Source: Colletotrichum lupini (taxonomy: Eukaryota > Ascomycota > Sordariomycetes > Glomerellales > Glomerellaceae). Taken from it: a DNA stretch of 64,000 nucleotides. A model generated the notes under the pieces. The model was not told where the DNA came from and did no database searches. It worked only from the letters and a program-made list of their open reading frames with translations. Of this stretch, positions 46,404 through 59,294 are shown piece by piece (positions within the stretch are counted from its first letter, which is position 1; every line of letters starts with the position of its first letter). The stretch lies in assembly GCF_023278565.1 (NCBI RefSeq), contig NC_064678.1, forward strand, positions 310,001 to 374,000, given 5' to 3'. The translations under genes and the position numbers were made by a program.

Positions 46404-47880
46404 ATGGCTCTCTACCAGCAACCCCAAAACCCGTATGGGGCCCCGTCCCTCGTCATCGAGCCGACCCAGAGCTACCTCTACCATCTCCGATCAATGGCCC
46501 ATCGGAAAGACATCCTCATCAAGAGCGGCTTCATCCTCAATCCACTGTCTGAGAGGGATATTGACGATAAGAAGCGATGCCGCAGATGTAACCTCCGCTG
46601 TGAGTATTTGTGCATCAGCCGCTCTTCTCTTCCAGACCCCACGTCATTCCTCACCATCGCCATCACGATACTGACCTTAAGGCAGGCTCCAACAACAGGA
46701 ACAAATTCAAATCGAATGGGAAAGGGTCACACGCCGATGCGAAGTCCTCATCTGTTCAGCCCAAGACCAAAACGTTCACCAGATCTTCTTCCACAGCCGA
46801 CGAGGAGCCCGAGGGCGCAAAAGGGGACGAGAAGCCCGCAAAGCCGGTCCTTAAGTGTCAGTATCACACCGGCCGCGTCATAAATATGGTAACTTTCCAT
46901 CTCTTTTCACCTTCATTCCGTTTGTCAAACCGAGCTGACGCCTATAGCGCTGGAACTGCTGCAGAGTCCACGTTTCCGAGCCAGGCTGCACGTACGCTCC
47001 AGAGCACCTCGTCCGGAACTATCCCTCGGGTGAAATCCACGACCGTCACCAATTCCACAAAACCCCGACTCACGCCCTCCTGGACCTGGGAACTGACACC
47101 GTGCCGTCCGCTCAGAGGGCACCGCGTCTCGCCGTCGCCATGGACTGCGAAATGGGCGTGGCCTACGACGGAGAATCCGAGCTCATCCGCGTCACCCTCG
47201 TCGACTACTTCACATCAGAGATCCTCCTCGACAGCCTCGTCTACCCGCAGGTCCGCATGGCGCACTACAACACGCGCTTCTCGGGTGTCTCCCGCCAAGA
47301 CATGCAGGCTGCGCGATCAAAGGGCAAGTGTATCACTGGCGGGCTGGCCAACGTCAGGGCCGCCGTGTGGGAGTGGGTGAGCGCCGAGACCATTGTCGTC
47401 GGACACGCCGTCCACAACGACCTCGCATCACTGCGATGGATTCACCCCAAGGTGGTGGACTCCTTGATTCTCGCTACTAACGTGCGGGCCGAAACTGAGA
47501 GACTGGAAGCGGAGGAGGAGGAGAGAGCCAATAAGGAGGCCGAGAAAGCTGCCGCTGAGGCTGCTGCTGAAGCCGTCGCCGAAGGCGGCGTCAACTTGGA
47601 GGAAGAAGACCTAATCTCATTTGATAAGCCCGAATCCTTGGAAAAGACCGACGAGGGAGGAGGTCTCGCCGAGAGGAAGCCCCAGAAGCGCAAGGCCGGC
47701 GGGCTCTCCCTCAAGGCGCTGACATCCGAGATGCTTGGTCGTGACATCCAAAAGGGTAGGGTCGGTCACGACAGCCTGGAAGACGCCTTGGCGTCGAGGG
47801 ATCTGGTGCACTGCTTCGTGGCCAAGAAGCTTGCGGAGTCGGTCCAGGACGGCGGACCGATCATACCTGGCTTCTGGTAA
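46404..47880 (+). CDS. REX3: DEDDh RNA exonuclease, REX3-like
   Basis: A 3'-5' exoribonuclease of the DnaQ/DEDDh family, 443 aa, probably nuclear and involved in trimming structured RNAs. Exons: 46404-46599, 46686-46888 and 46948-47880. The N-terminus has Cys pairs (RCRRCNLRC) and a second Cys/His region (LKCQYHTG, RWNCCRVH), both typical of REX3. Catalytic motifs: DxE in MDCEMG (about 198), VGHAVHNDL (about 284) and GHDSLEDA (about 405). A charged Ala/Glu-rich insertion (about 320-385) sits between exo motifs II and III, unlike compact REX4. The ATG at 46404 is the first in this frame. REX3 versus REX1 is judged from domain layout. Confidence 0.88.
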
Positions 47881-48725
47881 AGGGGGGGGGGGGGGGAGGA
47901 TGATGGGGCAGATATGCTTCATGCCTATTCTGAATGCATCGTCTTTCCAGTTTCCAGGGTTGGAGAGGCGGAAAATGCGATTACCATGGCACACGGGGCC
48001 TCAGGAGTCAGATGGTTCACATCGTCATAGCGGATAGCTAGCATAGCATAGCGAGGAGACAGCGGTTCTATCAAATCAGATATTCTGGGATTCTTCCAGA
48101 GATGGACAACTTTTTCAATGCCATTCCCACCTACGATTCGTTTAGTATGGGCGGGAACGTCAAGTTTACCTAAAAAGAGAGAAAGAAATTTCGTGCAGGT
48201 CGAGCAAATACTTTAATTCCATGTCAATGCTTTGCTAATTTGATATCGCGGCCTCGAGGCCGAACTAACCTTGCCCCCCCTACAGTATGCCGTGTTGCTC
48301 CCAATCTCAGATAGGACAGAGTGAAATGAAACATCCATAGTCTATCACCGACTAATAACAGGTCGATGAGAATTGGCCTCTAAACGGCCAACGTGTGTTG
48401 ATCTCAAGCCTAGCTAGGACTGCCAAAAGGGCCACAACCAAACACAACCATCCGCGAGATAGAATATTCTTGTGCTTGTCGCACGCATCCTTTAGACCGT
48501 TGCCAAACAATGCCAAAAGGCTACATGGACCCCCCCCCAAAAAAAAGTCCAACCAAGCGTTAAAAAGGGTAACCGACACCTTGCCTGTTCCAAACCCTCT
48601 GTGTACCGGTGTTTCCCCGCGCGCTCCTGGGTATATTGTCGTTGCGTATCTCATGCCAGCGTATCATAGTCTCCAACCGCTTCCCCCAAAGGATATACGA
48701 GCCTGCTTCAACGCCCTCTCGCTTA
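47881..48725. other. spacer between convergent REX3-like and GRR1 genes
   Basis: About 840 bp of 3' flanks. A run of 15 G (47882-47896) starts one base after the exonuclease stop. No gene is seen. Confidence 0.45.
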
Positions 48726-51325
48726 TCAATGCTGCTGTTGTCCGTTTGGTGTGGTAGGCTCAATCATATCCGGGTCCAGAGGTCCCAGCATAGACGCCTC
48801 CATGGAGATAACACTCGCCGGCCGACTGCGATGCGAGACGGGGCTCAACATTGACGCTTCCATTGATGCCGTGCTGGCACCAAGTGGTGCGGGTCTCCGA
48901 TTTGTGTATGCGGGGAAGCCAAGGTTGGTGCCTTGCGGCGAGAGTGCGTTTGCAGTCGATGTGCTGGGTCCGGCACTCGTCGGGGAGTAGTGGCTCGAGA
49001 TGACCAAAGGCGACGGGTGATTTGTCGGGCCCCCGGCCGTCGGTGAACGAGTTGACTGCGGAAAGCTGGGGCTGGTAGGGCTGAACAACAAGGGAGCCTG
49101 TCCAAGTGGTTGGGCGAACATGGGCACAGCGCCGGCCGGAGGCACATGGTTCGGCGGGGGCGGAGGCACACCGTTTTGGGCATTGCCGTTCACAAGGTTT
49201 TGTGCCAACAAGGGCTGGCCATCGACTGCCATTTCACTGCCGTCAAGACCTTCAAACTCGTCGTCCTCCGGCACCTCCGCTTCGTCAACTTCAACATCCC
49301 CGTTGGTCTGTCCAGCGTGTGCGGCCGTTGCGCGGGGATCGGCGGCTCGACGTGCAGGGAAGCTCGAGAGCCCTGGGAAGCGAGGACCAGGAGAGTCGCG
49401 AAGACCCTCGTATTCGGGAGAGGTGTTGAGATAGTCGCGGAGCTTCGTGACGCCGACGCCAGAGAAAACACAAAAGACGCCTCGCTGATGATCCGTGAAT
49501 TCTGTGCACGTCTTGTTAGTTTATCTGTACACCAACAACGAGGAACAGATATGGCTTACCAGGCGGAGGAGGTCGGCAGAACTCGGCGAATTCTTCTCTG
49601 AGGAAAGCGGTGACCCCTGTCAAACTGAGATGGGTCAGGCGTGGGCAGTAGTTAAGCAGTTTGATGATACTCTACGATAATGTTAGTGTGCGGAATCGGC
49701 AACTTTACATGGGGCGACAACATGCCTTGAGTGTAAGGTTGGTGCAGTAGCTGAGATGGACTCTTTCGAGGCTGGACGAATAGTATTCATCAATGTTGCC
49801 ATGCGCATCGCGGCGTGCCCGGGGGCGATGGTTGGCGCGAGCGAGCGCGAACACGGACTCGTCGGTGATACTACTGCACTTGACGAGACCGATTCTCTTG
49901 AGCTTAGGAAGTTGTGCCAGTTTGGTGACGGAGTCGTCGGTGAGGTTAATGCAGCATCCCAGATCAATGTACCGTATACGATTGCATTGCTGCACGAGGC
50001 GTTTGACGGCCTCGTCGGTGATATGGCCACAGTGACCAAGGTGCAAATAATGCAAGTTCTTGCCGAGTTTTGAGATGGCATTCACGGCAACGTCGGTGAT
50101 GTTACGGCACTTGGCCAGCACCAGATTGCGGAGGCGTGGTGCAGCATCAATAATCTTCTGCACCGACTGATCCGTCAGCCTGGCGCAAGATGTCAAGTCG
50201 AGAATGCGCAGGTGATCGTAGGTCTTGGCCGGGGGCAGAGTCAAGAAGGCGCTGTCGTCGATGAGCTCACAGCCTGCCAGCCGAAGCTCGCGGAGGGACT
50301 GGCCCTTTGAGATGAGGGCAGTGATGGGCTCATTGCCGATCTGAGCACACTGGTGCAAGTCGATTTCGAGGATATTCGGGCAGTTCTCGGCAAATGCAAG
50401 GATGGCATTGTCTTGCAGTTGAGCACAATCGTTTAGTTTGAGCTGTTGGAGAAGAGAGTCATGTCAGCGAATGTCCAAAACGCAATGCGGGGCGCGAAAG
50501 CCAAGCGCGAAGCGCATACAGGCCAGGCCTGCAGGGAGAAAAAATAGGCAAAGGAGCAAGGGAAGCAAAGAGCAAACATACCCTCTTGATGAACCGGCAG
50601 TTCTCAGCAAGCTGTATCATGCTGTCGTTGGTGATCAAGCGGCAGCCAGAAATGTTGAGACCCTGTAACCTCTTGCAGTGCTCGGCGATAGTTTGGATAG
50701 AGACGTCTGTGATGTGCTCGTCGCCTGAGATATCAAGGGCAAGCAACGAGGAGCTGTTTTCCACCAACTTGGTCAAGCCCTGGTCGGTGAGGTTGCGGCA
50801 GTTGGTCAGAGTGAGTCGCTCGACACGAGTGCACACGGACAGAGGCATGACACTGCCATCGCTGATCTTATCTGCGAGACCACCGGCAGCAAGGTTGAGA
50901 CGCTTGATGAAGTCGCGGTATGCGAAGAAGGGCGTCTCTAGTTGCAGAGTAAGGCAAATTGACGAATGATTCTTCCAGTTTGTGCAGGCGGGGCGATGCC
51001 ACAGCAAGTCGACAGAGTTCTTAGCCCATCGCTTGCATGTCAGCATGCAGTTGAAGAGGTCGTTTGAGTTGTTGAGCTTGGCGAAGATGGAGATGAGGAT
51101 CTCGCTAGGGAGCCGGTTGACAGCGGGTTGGCACGGATCATCGCTAACCTGCATGTCCTCGATGTTGGGGACGCCGAGTGATGATTGGGAATCGTTGCCG
51201 GCGATGAAGAAGTCTGACTCCTCATTGTCGGCAGGGAGTGGCGAGTTTGTGGACGACGAGGATCGCGAGTCCGGCGTGGCTGACTGTGTAGCCATGATCT
51301 CTATTGAGGGGGCAGCGGGCCTCAT
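48726..51325 (-). CDS. GRR1: SCF ubiquitin ligase F-box/LRR subunit GRR1
   Basis: Substrate receptor of an SCF E3 ubiquitin ligase, 782 aa. Exons: 51325-50582, 50442-49726, 49671-49560 and 49501-48726. The F-box (about 69-112, RLPSEILISIFAKLNNSNDL) binds Skp1. About a dozen cysteine-containing LRRs follow (repeats such as LTNCRNLTDQGL and LVLAKCRNITDVAV). The tail is Pro/Ser-rich and disordered. Intron 2 (49672-49725) has donor GCATGT in place of GT; it keeps frame and has a perfect CACTAAC branch. Intron 1 is 139 nt. The outer ATG at 51325 was used; a second in-frame ATG at 51295 has the better start context. Yeast GRR1 acts in cyclin turnover and nutrient sensing, and the Aspergillus orthologue is needed for sexual development. 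Confidence 0.95.
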
Positions 51326-52293
51326 GATGGGCGGCTGCGATGTGCGAGCAAGGGAGCAAACGGTCGGCGGATCGTGGATTCGCGTGAATTCGGTCAGAGG
51401 AGAGGGAAAGGGGGTTCGGATCCCCAGTCGGAGAAAGTTCGTGGACTATGGCAAGCGATCTCGAGTCGCTAGTCGTAAATCGTGGGTGCCGTTGGTGTTT
51501 TTGTCGTCGTGATGTAGTTTGTAGGGTTGTCGGGTTTCGTCAGGTTGGCAGAATGAATGGCGGGGATTTGTCACCAGAGCGAGGGTTGGAAAGGCGAACT
51601 AGTTCCCACGAGGCCGATGGAACACTGGAATACTGACACTGACGCCTGACCCACGGAAGGTGGAAATGGAGAGGCTCCGACAGTGGAGGGGGGAGCCGGG
51701 ACAAGGAGGCAGGCTGACGCTAAGTCTGTTGTGAGTCCGGTACCTCTCTGGTGTGTGTACTTTGTAGTTGTGTGTATATGTGTGTGTGTCGACTACTGCC
51801 TCAGCACATAAACGGGGATGGCAGTACGGAACACAGGCTGTACAGGAGTAAGTACCCGTGCTGGTGCGTTTTGTGGTGCAGGGCGAGGGCGCGGAAGGTA
51901 TTTTGTGCGACGGAACGGAGTGCCAAGGCAACGGAGAGAAAGAGAAAAGAGTATTCGTAGCAGACAAGACTGCTAGGGAGAGACGAGGGTTATTGTCGGA
52001 GACGGCGGCTAGAGGAATAGAATTGTATTCTCGATTGGGATAAGTTGGTCTGAAGTCGTGTCGTCGATGGGAGTAGACTGGAGAGGGAGACAAAGATCAG
52101 GTCGAGAGTTCGCGTCGCGAGACAAGAGACTGAAAGGTAACCACGGGGCACAGGGTCGTTGGGTGGCAGTAGGTGGTGCGTGGGCTGCGGTTGCGTTTGC
52201 GGTGAATCGTGATTCAGGTTTTGCAGCACCGTCTCTCTCCCTGTTTCTGTTGCAGTGAAGCGAAGCAAAGCAAGCAGGAGGGCCTGAAGTGAT

Positions 52294-52325
52294 GCCGTGC
52301 GGTGCGGTGCTGTGCTGTGCTGTGC
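52294..52325 (+). repeat. GTGCG/GTGCT short tandem repeat
   Basis: Imperfect five-base repeats, GTGCG units passing into GTGCT units, seen directly. Confidence 0.6.
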
Positions 52326-52873
52326 CTAAGCAGTGGGCAGTTCGTGGTGGCAGCGACAGTGACCGACAGGGCGGGTGACAATGACGACGGGGCGAGTGAG
52401 GCTAGAGCACCCTGAGCGGCCGTGGTCGCAGGCTCCCAGCTTGCGGATGGGCGGGCGTTCGCGTGTGAAGTGGACTCTGTGTGTCTTGTACGGATACCTA
52501 GGCTGTAGCTCAGCGAAATGTTAGCAGTGACTTTGGAGCTGTGGAGAAAGGGAGCGGAGGGATGTGACACCCTTGGGCCAAGGGCCTTGGGCTCTCGGAG
52601 GGCTGGCTGGGCTGGGCGGCGGCTGGGCTGGAAGTGGAAACCAGGGGACGGAGGGCTGGGACCTAGGATGTGTGTAGGTACCTTGCTTTTGGGTGGTGCG
52701 GGAGGCAGGTCTCTGGTGCTCGACGTGTGTCGCCTGCTGCGTGGAGCTGTTGATGGCGGAGGAAGATGCGGCGGTGATGGGAGAGGCTGAAGGCTGGCAG
52801 TAGACCGGGAACCTGCGATGCAATGCGATGCGGTGCGATGCGCGGCAACTGGTCGAGCGCGAAGTTGACGATG

Positions 52874-52898
52874 GCTGCTGCTGCTGCTGCTGTTGCTG
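52874..52898 (+). repeat. (CTG)n microsatellite
   Basis: About eight GCT/CTG trinucleotide units with one GTT interruption, in non-coding sequence upstream of GRR1. Confidence 0.7.
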
Positions 52899-53059
52899 CG
52901 AATACTACTGTATAGGTAGGCTCTGGGGCAGGCGGTGCTTGTTAGGCTTCGTCTTGTGGCACTTGCAAGGGCCGACTCTAGTGTAGACTTCTAGGAGACT
53001 GGAGCATCCGTAGAATAGAATCCAAAGGATGTCGGATCGAGCCGGTCAAGTTCTCTGAG

Positions 53060-53081
53060 GCGTGGGCGTGGGCGTGGGCGT
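53060..53081 (+). repeat. (GCGTGG)n tandem repeat
   Basis: Nearly four units of GCGTGG in tandem. Confidence 0.7.
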
Positions 53082-54085
53082 CATGAGGTAAGGCTGGCGG
53101 GAAACCCAACGTTGACGCGTGACCTGCTCCTGTGCCTTGCAGTTGCCGTTCTCCTCTCTTTCCGGTATTTCTGACCTTTCCCGCTTTGCACCCTTTATTC
53201 ACTTTCTGCTGATGTTGATTTGATTGCAGAGTCCGAGCAGAAAAGGATGCTTGACTTGTTGAAGCAGGAAGAAACAGCAGCAATGCGAAGAGTCACAGTC
53301 AAACTTGGGGATGTATCGATGTACTCATGTATCGATGTACCAACCAAATGGAGGAAGTTGTGTTCCGCAAGTTAGGAAGGACCAGACGGGACCAGGACAA
53401 GGGACCGGGGAAGGAATAACAGAGGGGTCGTCAAAGTACTTATCCACACAGTCACAGTGCCTCGCTACTTCAGTACGTCTCCCGTTCTCATTGAAGGCGA
53501 CACCATCTCTCATTGGCCGACGGCACAAAAGGGCCTGAGGTTGCGGGATAGGTAGGTGATGATTCTGGAGTTACTTTATTGTGTAGACACTTTATAAAAT
53601 AAAATGAAAAGCACATGGTTGCTTTGTAGACTATGGATTACTTCTCCCGTGTCTACTGAGCTTCTGGCTCATCAATACTCCGTATACAAACTCGAAACCA
53701 GACCACGCGAGACGAGACGATATCCCCGACGTGGAGCGTGGGGCGCTCTCAATGGAACATGCCGCTTTCCCAAGGAGCCATGCGTTAATGCGGCCTGTAA
53801 TGGAAAAGGTTACCTCTAGCCCTCAAAGTACCTCACTTTCCAAGGTACCTTATACTGCCTGTCAAGAGACATACAACATTGTGTCACAAAGTCATAACCA
53901 ACCAAATATGTTGCAGAACGTGCCTGGCGGAAAGAGCATAAGGTACCTATGCAACCCGAATGTCGTACAGCCCGTTCATGTACTTCGTACAAAAACCCTC
54001 TACTGTGTATGGCAGGCGAAGCGGTACTCGAGTCTCGCCTATACTTTACCCAACCTGCGGCATAACTCAATCTGGCAAAGTCCCC

Positions 54086-54089
<4 letters not shown>

Positions 54090-54124
<35 letters not shown>
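54090..54124 (+). repeat. 35-base poly(A) tract
   Basis: Uninterrupted run of 35 A following TCCCCTCTT and followed by GGTACATT. It could be the 3' tail of an old retroposed sequence, but no matching target duplication or element body was found. Confidence 0.7.
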
Positions 54125-54126
<2 letters not shown>

Positions 54127-57100
54127 TACATTCCACTTGCTACGGAAATCACTCGATGAATTGCATTACCGCATTTCGCGCCAACTCCACCAAAATAAGC
54201 CCATGGCATTTACATACAATTGCACGAATGGTCCGGGCCAGGGAGACTGAAGCCGTCGCTTGTTCCTGACGCTACGTCAAGGACGGAATGGTCTACAGCC
54301 TCTGGCACGTCTTGTCAGTCCCTCTCATTAACAGAGTTTTGGCTGAGTGTACGTAAGGTACTTTGCAGTGCTACCTTACCTTGAATCGCGGCATTCTTTC
54401 TCGACATTCGACTAATTTCTCTTTCCTCTATCTTCAGCTCCCTCTAGCCCAGGTCGTGAGTACAGAATGAGGTGCCAAGTCCTGACTAAATCTTCCCAGG
54501 CGTATGATGATGAAGATGATCATCGCCGAGAGGGAAACGCTTCCACACACATTGGTCAATATTCAGAATACGGCAATGCCATCAATGCAACATCGGCCCT
54601 CTAGAGCCTACCAGGAACCATGACATCTTGAGCTTGTCGGCCTGCCTGCATGCTTACATCCAACCTAATCTCGTTACCCTGACGTCGGGGACCATCTAGC
54701 AACTGACAGCATCCCCCAAAGGCTACCTATCTATCGAGTCTCTGCCGCTCCTCGCCCTTCGCCTCTCGGAGACCAAATCGTCAGCAGATACCCGTGGCGC
54801 CATCTTCATCCACGCTCAGACTTGAGCTCGAGCTTCGTCTTCAGGGCACCCAATCTCCGTTGCTGCATCTCGGGGCACAGACGCGGGCCCCCATACATTG
54901 TGCTCTCAATGACAGTCTCAAGACATTTCCTCCCACCCTCCCTGCCTTATGAGACGGGATGTCAGGGCCTCGGATGCTCGACTGTAATGCGGTCCGCTCT
55001 TCCAGACAGCCTAGACAGCCTAGCTTGTTGTTGCCGTTTCGTGAGGATGCTCTTTTTGAGTTTCCATCTCGGCTTCTTCCTCGATGCTCCTCGAGTCCTC
55101 ACACTTCAGCACAAGGATGTTGAACACCTTAGGACCAATGTCGTTGGTCTGCTCTGCGCCTGATACCGTTTCACTCCCGACCACCCCGGTCTTTAAGGAC
55201 ATTCTCCCACCTGGGTCATCCCTGCCTTGCTACCTACAATCCGTAGGGCAATTGATATCTTGCGGCGACTGCTTCAAAGCATGACGGCCGCAAGACCACT
55301 CGTTCAATCACATTGGTCCGACGGCATGTCCCGCATGTCACTTGCAAGCATTGTAAAGGGAGACGTCGGACGTCGGGAATCGGTGACTACGATCGCCGAG
55401 TTCGCGTCTTCGGTGTGTAGGCCGCGTCGTCTAGTTTCCTCGTCCGTGGTGTCGAGCCTTGGATACGGGAAGATGGGGTGAATGCCAAGCCGGCTTAGAC
55501 GGGCTTCCACGGCTTTTGGCTTTTCGAATTCAGCTTCTGCGCTCACATACGAGAAGTAGTGAGAGCTCGCAATCGTCGATACTAGGCGCTGCCATTCTCC
55601 CATCATCAGACTGAAGGGCAGGTAGTTGGGTACTCGGTCAACGAGGCTCCCGGGCACCCGAGTTCACAGACCTGGAGACATCCTCGAGGTATGGTGGGGT
55701 AGGCCGATTGAGTTGGGAATAAGGAATGCTCCCGCAGTGGACAAGAATAGCAACCCCCTCGCGTACCAAAGACAACGTGTGCAGGGTCTGCGGGAGAGGG
55801 AGGATAAGACGTCGGGGACGACCAGCCTGGCTGGCTCTCACCTCATTCGTCATTCAGACGGGCATCAACAAAGCCCTGCATTAGGTGAGGTTGGATTGGC
55901 TTCACCTGGTTGGCGGTGTTGGGTGAGCCTACTCGGAAGGAATATCAGATTGCGACGTCCTCACCATCACAACGGCGCAGTCGCAGCACTCCCGTGGTCT
56001 AGCCATCCGCGAGGTCTACTCGCAAGACAGACGCACACTCCAAGTGACAGCCCACACAGCCAGGTCAACGTGTGGGAGTGAGCGGTGGCTTCGCGGTCCA
56101 GCGTGATACCGTCACGATCCTGGACGCCATCACGCGTGGGCGCTTAGACGGCCACAGACGAGCGACCACTCAGCTTCGCCCATTTCACATTTTCGGATCA
56201 CAGACGTGCAACCCTGTTGTGATGTAATGGTGGTCTCTGAGCGCGAGAACCCTGGAAGTCTTAGCATCAAGTCACCGAGTGATTGCAGGATCGGCCGTCA
56301 TGACTATCGAGAGACTAGATCCTCATCCTTTGACTTTTACGCATCCTGACCATTCTCGTGGAACAGATGGGCAAATGCATGTGCCGTGTCAGATCGCATC
56401 CAACAACCTAGTTCCAACACAACATCCATCATCTCCATTCAGGACATTTCCATGATCTTGTACGCGGATAAAATAGAAAATTCAGAGTCTTCGAATGGAC
56501 CAGTCCAGCCCTTGAGACGCAGTAAATCAACTTTTCCCTTGCATATGTCGCAGATATTAGTAGATGCACCTGAAGCTCTCCCTCCTTGTGTCCAGGGACT
56601 GCGATCTGAGGCGGAGAAGCGGAGGTGGAGGCGGAGTCGGAGGACATCCGCACAGACCACAGCCAAAAGTGAGGGAGCCGCAGTACGTAGCTTTCCTTAC
56701 CTAAGCAAGACGGAGAATACCGGCACGTGACAGTTTTCCGGAGGACGTCATCCGGAGGGGCCGATTATGCGCCGGGCCACTCAGGTGCCTCGCTCGCTGA
56801 CGTGCTCCAATTTCTCAGGGCATCGGGGGGGGGGCATTGGATCCAATGGGGAGAGCTCCAATTGCCATGCGGTTGACATTGACAATTCCCGACCACAAGC
56901 CTCACGTCACGATCAGACTCTCTCCATTGCCTTCGTAGCTCGCCAGTCTGTGCAAAGGAATAGGCCAAATTACACTTGCCCGCATGACCAGGCCATGAAT
57001 CGTTCTGCCCGACCGGCACCGAAGTCGAATTAGCAAGCCCGGGTCTACAGTTCAAGGTACTGCATCATTGACGGTTGTCCCCGCCCGACCATCCCGCACC

Positions 57101-57280
57101 ATCTGAAGAATCTCGAATCTCCATCAGCCCACTTCCCTTTGTCGACTATTGTTCCTCCACACGGTCCATAGTACCGAGTGACCTCTACCAATTCAACCAC
57201 AGGCGCACTCTCGCTCGCCGCCTACACGACTCACACACATTCTCGCATACCTAACACTCAGATTCACGCCCTCTACCACA

Positions 57281-58495
57281 ATGTTCCGCCCACGCACTCT
57301 CCGGGCCCTGCCCAGGGGTCTGCCGCACCCGCAGCCACCCGTCCGAACTAGTCGCCGCACCCTCTTCTCTCGCCAGCGCAGCTCGCCCTCCCGCCCCGTC
57401 GAGCGCTTCAACCTCGGCCAGCTCAGCGAAGCCCGCTCCAGCTACGACCGAGACCGCACATACTTCCTCGTCGCCGGTGCCCTCGCCGGCATCGTCTCGT
57501 TTGCGTACACGGCCAACAAGCTCCGCAAGGCCCTCGCCGCCGAGAAGAAACGCAACGCCGCGGAGGACAGCGGTGGCAGCGACAATGGCAGCGGCAGCAA
57601 CACGAGCGAGCGCGCCGGCTTCCAACTCGATTCTTCTGTGCCGGCAGAGACCTTCACCACCGAGGCCGGCACCAAGCGCAAGGTCGTCATCCACGACGAA
57701 GACGGCAGAGAGCTCGTGCCGACGGGCAACAAGACGGTGCCCAACTTCCCGCGGACCATCGACCTCTCCCTAAGCAAAACCCACCGCGACCCGGAAGCGC
57801 CTATCGCCGCGACGGTGCAGGACACGGACGGCGTAGAATACACCCTCGTCGGCCTCGGCATCCGCACCGTCAGCTTCCTCAGCATCCAGGTATACATGGT
57901 CGGCTACTACGTCGCCACCCAGGACGTCGCCAAGCTGCAGCACTACCTTACCAAGAAGATTAACCCCATCGCGACGACGCTCGTCCCCTCGGAGCGCGAC
58001 AGCCTCAAGCAGAAGCTGTTCGACCCCGTCGAGGGCGAGGAGACGTGGACGGCGCTGTTGCAGGAGGTCGGCACCCGCAGCGCATTCCGCATCGTCCCCG
58101 TGCGCGATACCGATTTCCCTCACCTCCGTGATGGGTTCGTGCGAGCCATCACGGCGCGGTCGTCTGCGGATAAGGAGGCGTATGGAGATGAAGCGTTTGG
58201 CGAAGCGATGAAGGAGTTTAAGAGGCTGTTTAACCGTGGCAAGGTGCAGAAGAACAAGGAGCTGTTGCTCTGCCGTGATGAGAAGGGCCAGCTTGAGGTC
58301 GTTTTTGATGATGGGCGGAGCATGGGCAGGCAGAGCGTCGGCAGGGTGCAGGATGAGCGCGTGTCGAGGCTGCTATGGCTCAACTGGCTTGCGGGCAGCA
58401 AGGTTGCTTCGCCGCCGGCGAGGGAGAGCATTATCGATGGCGTCATGGAGTTTGTCGAGAGGCCCGTCGGTACTGTTGCCGCGCAGGTTGTGTAA
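57281..58495 (+). CDS. AIM18: AIM18-type mitochondrial chalcone-isomerase-fold protein
   Basis: Intronless 404-aa protein. The N-terminus (1-55) is rich in Arg/Pro/Ser without acidic residues, a typical mitochondrial presequence. A single membrane helix follows at about 62-82 (YFLVAGALAGIVSFAYTANKL), then a chalcone-isomerase-like domain from about 125 (DTDGVEYTLVGLGIRTVSFLSIQVYMVGYYV) to the end, with the C-terminal SGL-like core around ESIIDGVMEFVER. Yeast AIM18/FMP22 is a mitochondrial membrane protein of unclear function; members of this branch generally lack chalcone isomerase activity. The ATG at 57281 follows ACCACA, a good context. High GC at third positions suggests strong expression. 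Confidence 0.9.
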   Translation: MFRPRTLRALPRGLPHPQPPVRTSRRTLFSRQRSSPSRPVERFNLGQLSEARSSYDRDRTYFLVAGALAGIVSFAYTANKLRKALAAEKKRNAAEDSGGSDNGSGSNTSERAGFQLDSSVPAETFTTEAGTKRKVVIHDEDGRELVPTGNKTVPNFPRTIDLSLSKTHRDPEAPIAATVQDTDGVEYTLVGLGIRTVSFLSIQVYMVGYYVATQDVAKLQHYLTKKINPIATTLVPSERDSLKQKLFDPVEGEETWTALLQEVGTRSAFRIVPVRDTDFPHLRDGFVRAITARSSADKEAYGDEAFGEAMKEFKRLFNRGKVQKNKELLLCRDEKGQLEVVFDDGRSMGRQSVGRVQDERVSRLLWLNWLAGSKVASPPARESIIDGVMEFVERPVGTVAAQVV

Positions 58496-58856
58496 AAAAT
58501 GGGAATGAAGAGAAATTTGTAGAATTAGTTGAAAATAGTCACGGCTCAAAATGTACAACACACTAGACGCGGTCCTCGCTAAAAGAAAGGCCAATATCAT
58601 TTCTTGGAAACTTGTATTTTGAGACTCTAAGCACCCATCTTTATGCCTTTAAGCCCATGGTATATCATCATCCACCATTCTCACTCCCACCGGGTTGAAC
58701 GATTCTGCAGCAACAGCTACAACTTGAACGGCCTTGAAGTCGAGCCGTCAGCGTGTTCTATGCTGTATGCATTCTCCAACCAGTTTCTAATCAAACACAC
58801 AATGTCTGCCCCCTCTTTCTGTCTTTCTCTCTGAACCGAGGACGAAAGTGGGTGCC
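58496..58856. other. spacer between convergent AIM18-like and glutaredoxin genes
   Basis: 360 bp of 3' flanks; nothing recognised. Confidence 0.4.

Positions 58857-59294
<438 letters not shown>

Larger units (their letters stand above)
51326..57280. other. 6 kb region without supported genes upstream of GRR1
   Basis: The longest gene-free stretch outside the transposon. Open frames are short or low-complexity. It contains simple repeats (listed separately), CT/GA-biased stretches from about 51.3 to 53.2 kb that look like a long leader or promoter of GRR1, and a 35-A run at 54090-54124. A minus-strand open frame at 55304-55657 has no motif. Confidence 0.5.

Noticed and set aside
54090..54124. 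Poly(A) run as the tail of a SINE or processed copy
   Set aside because: No target-site duplication and no pol III A/B boxes or gene-like sequence upstream.
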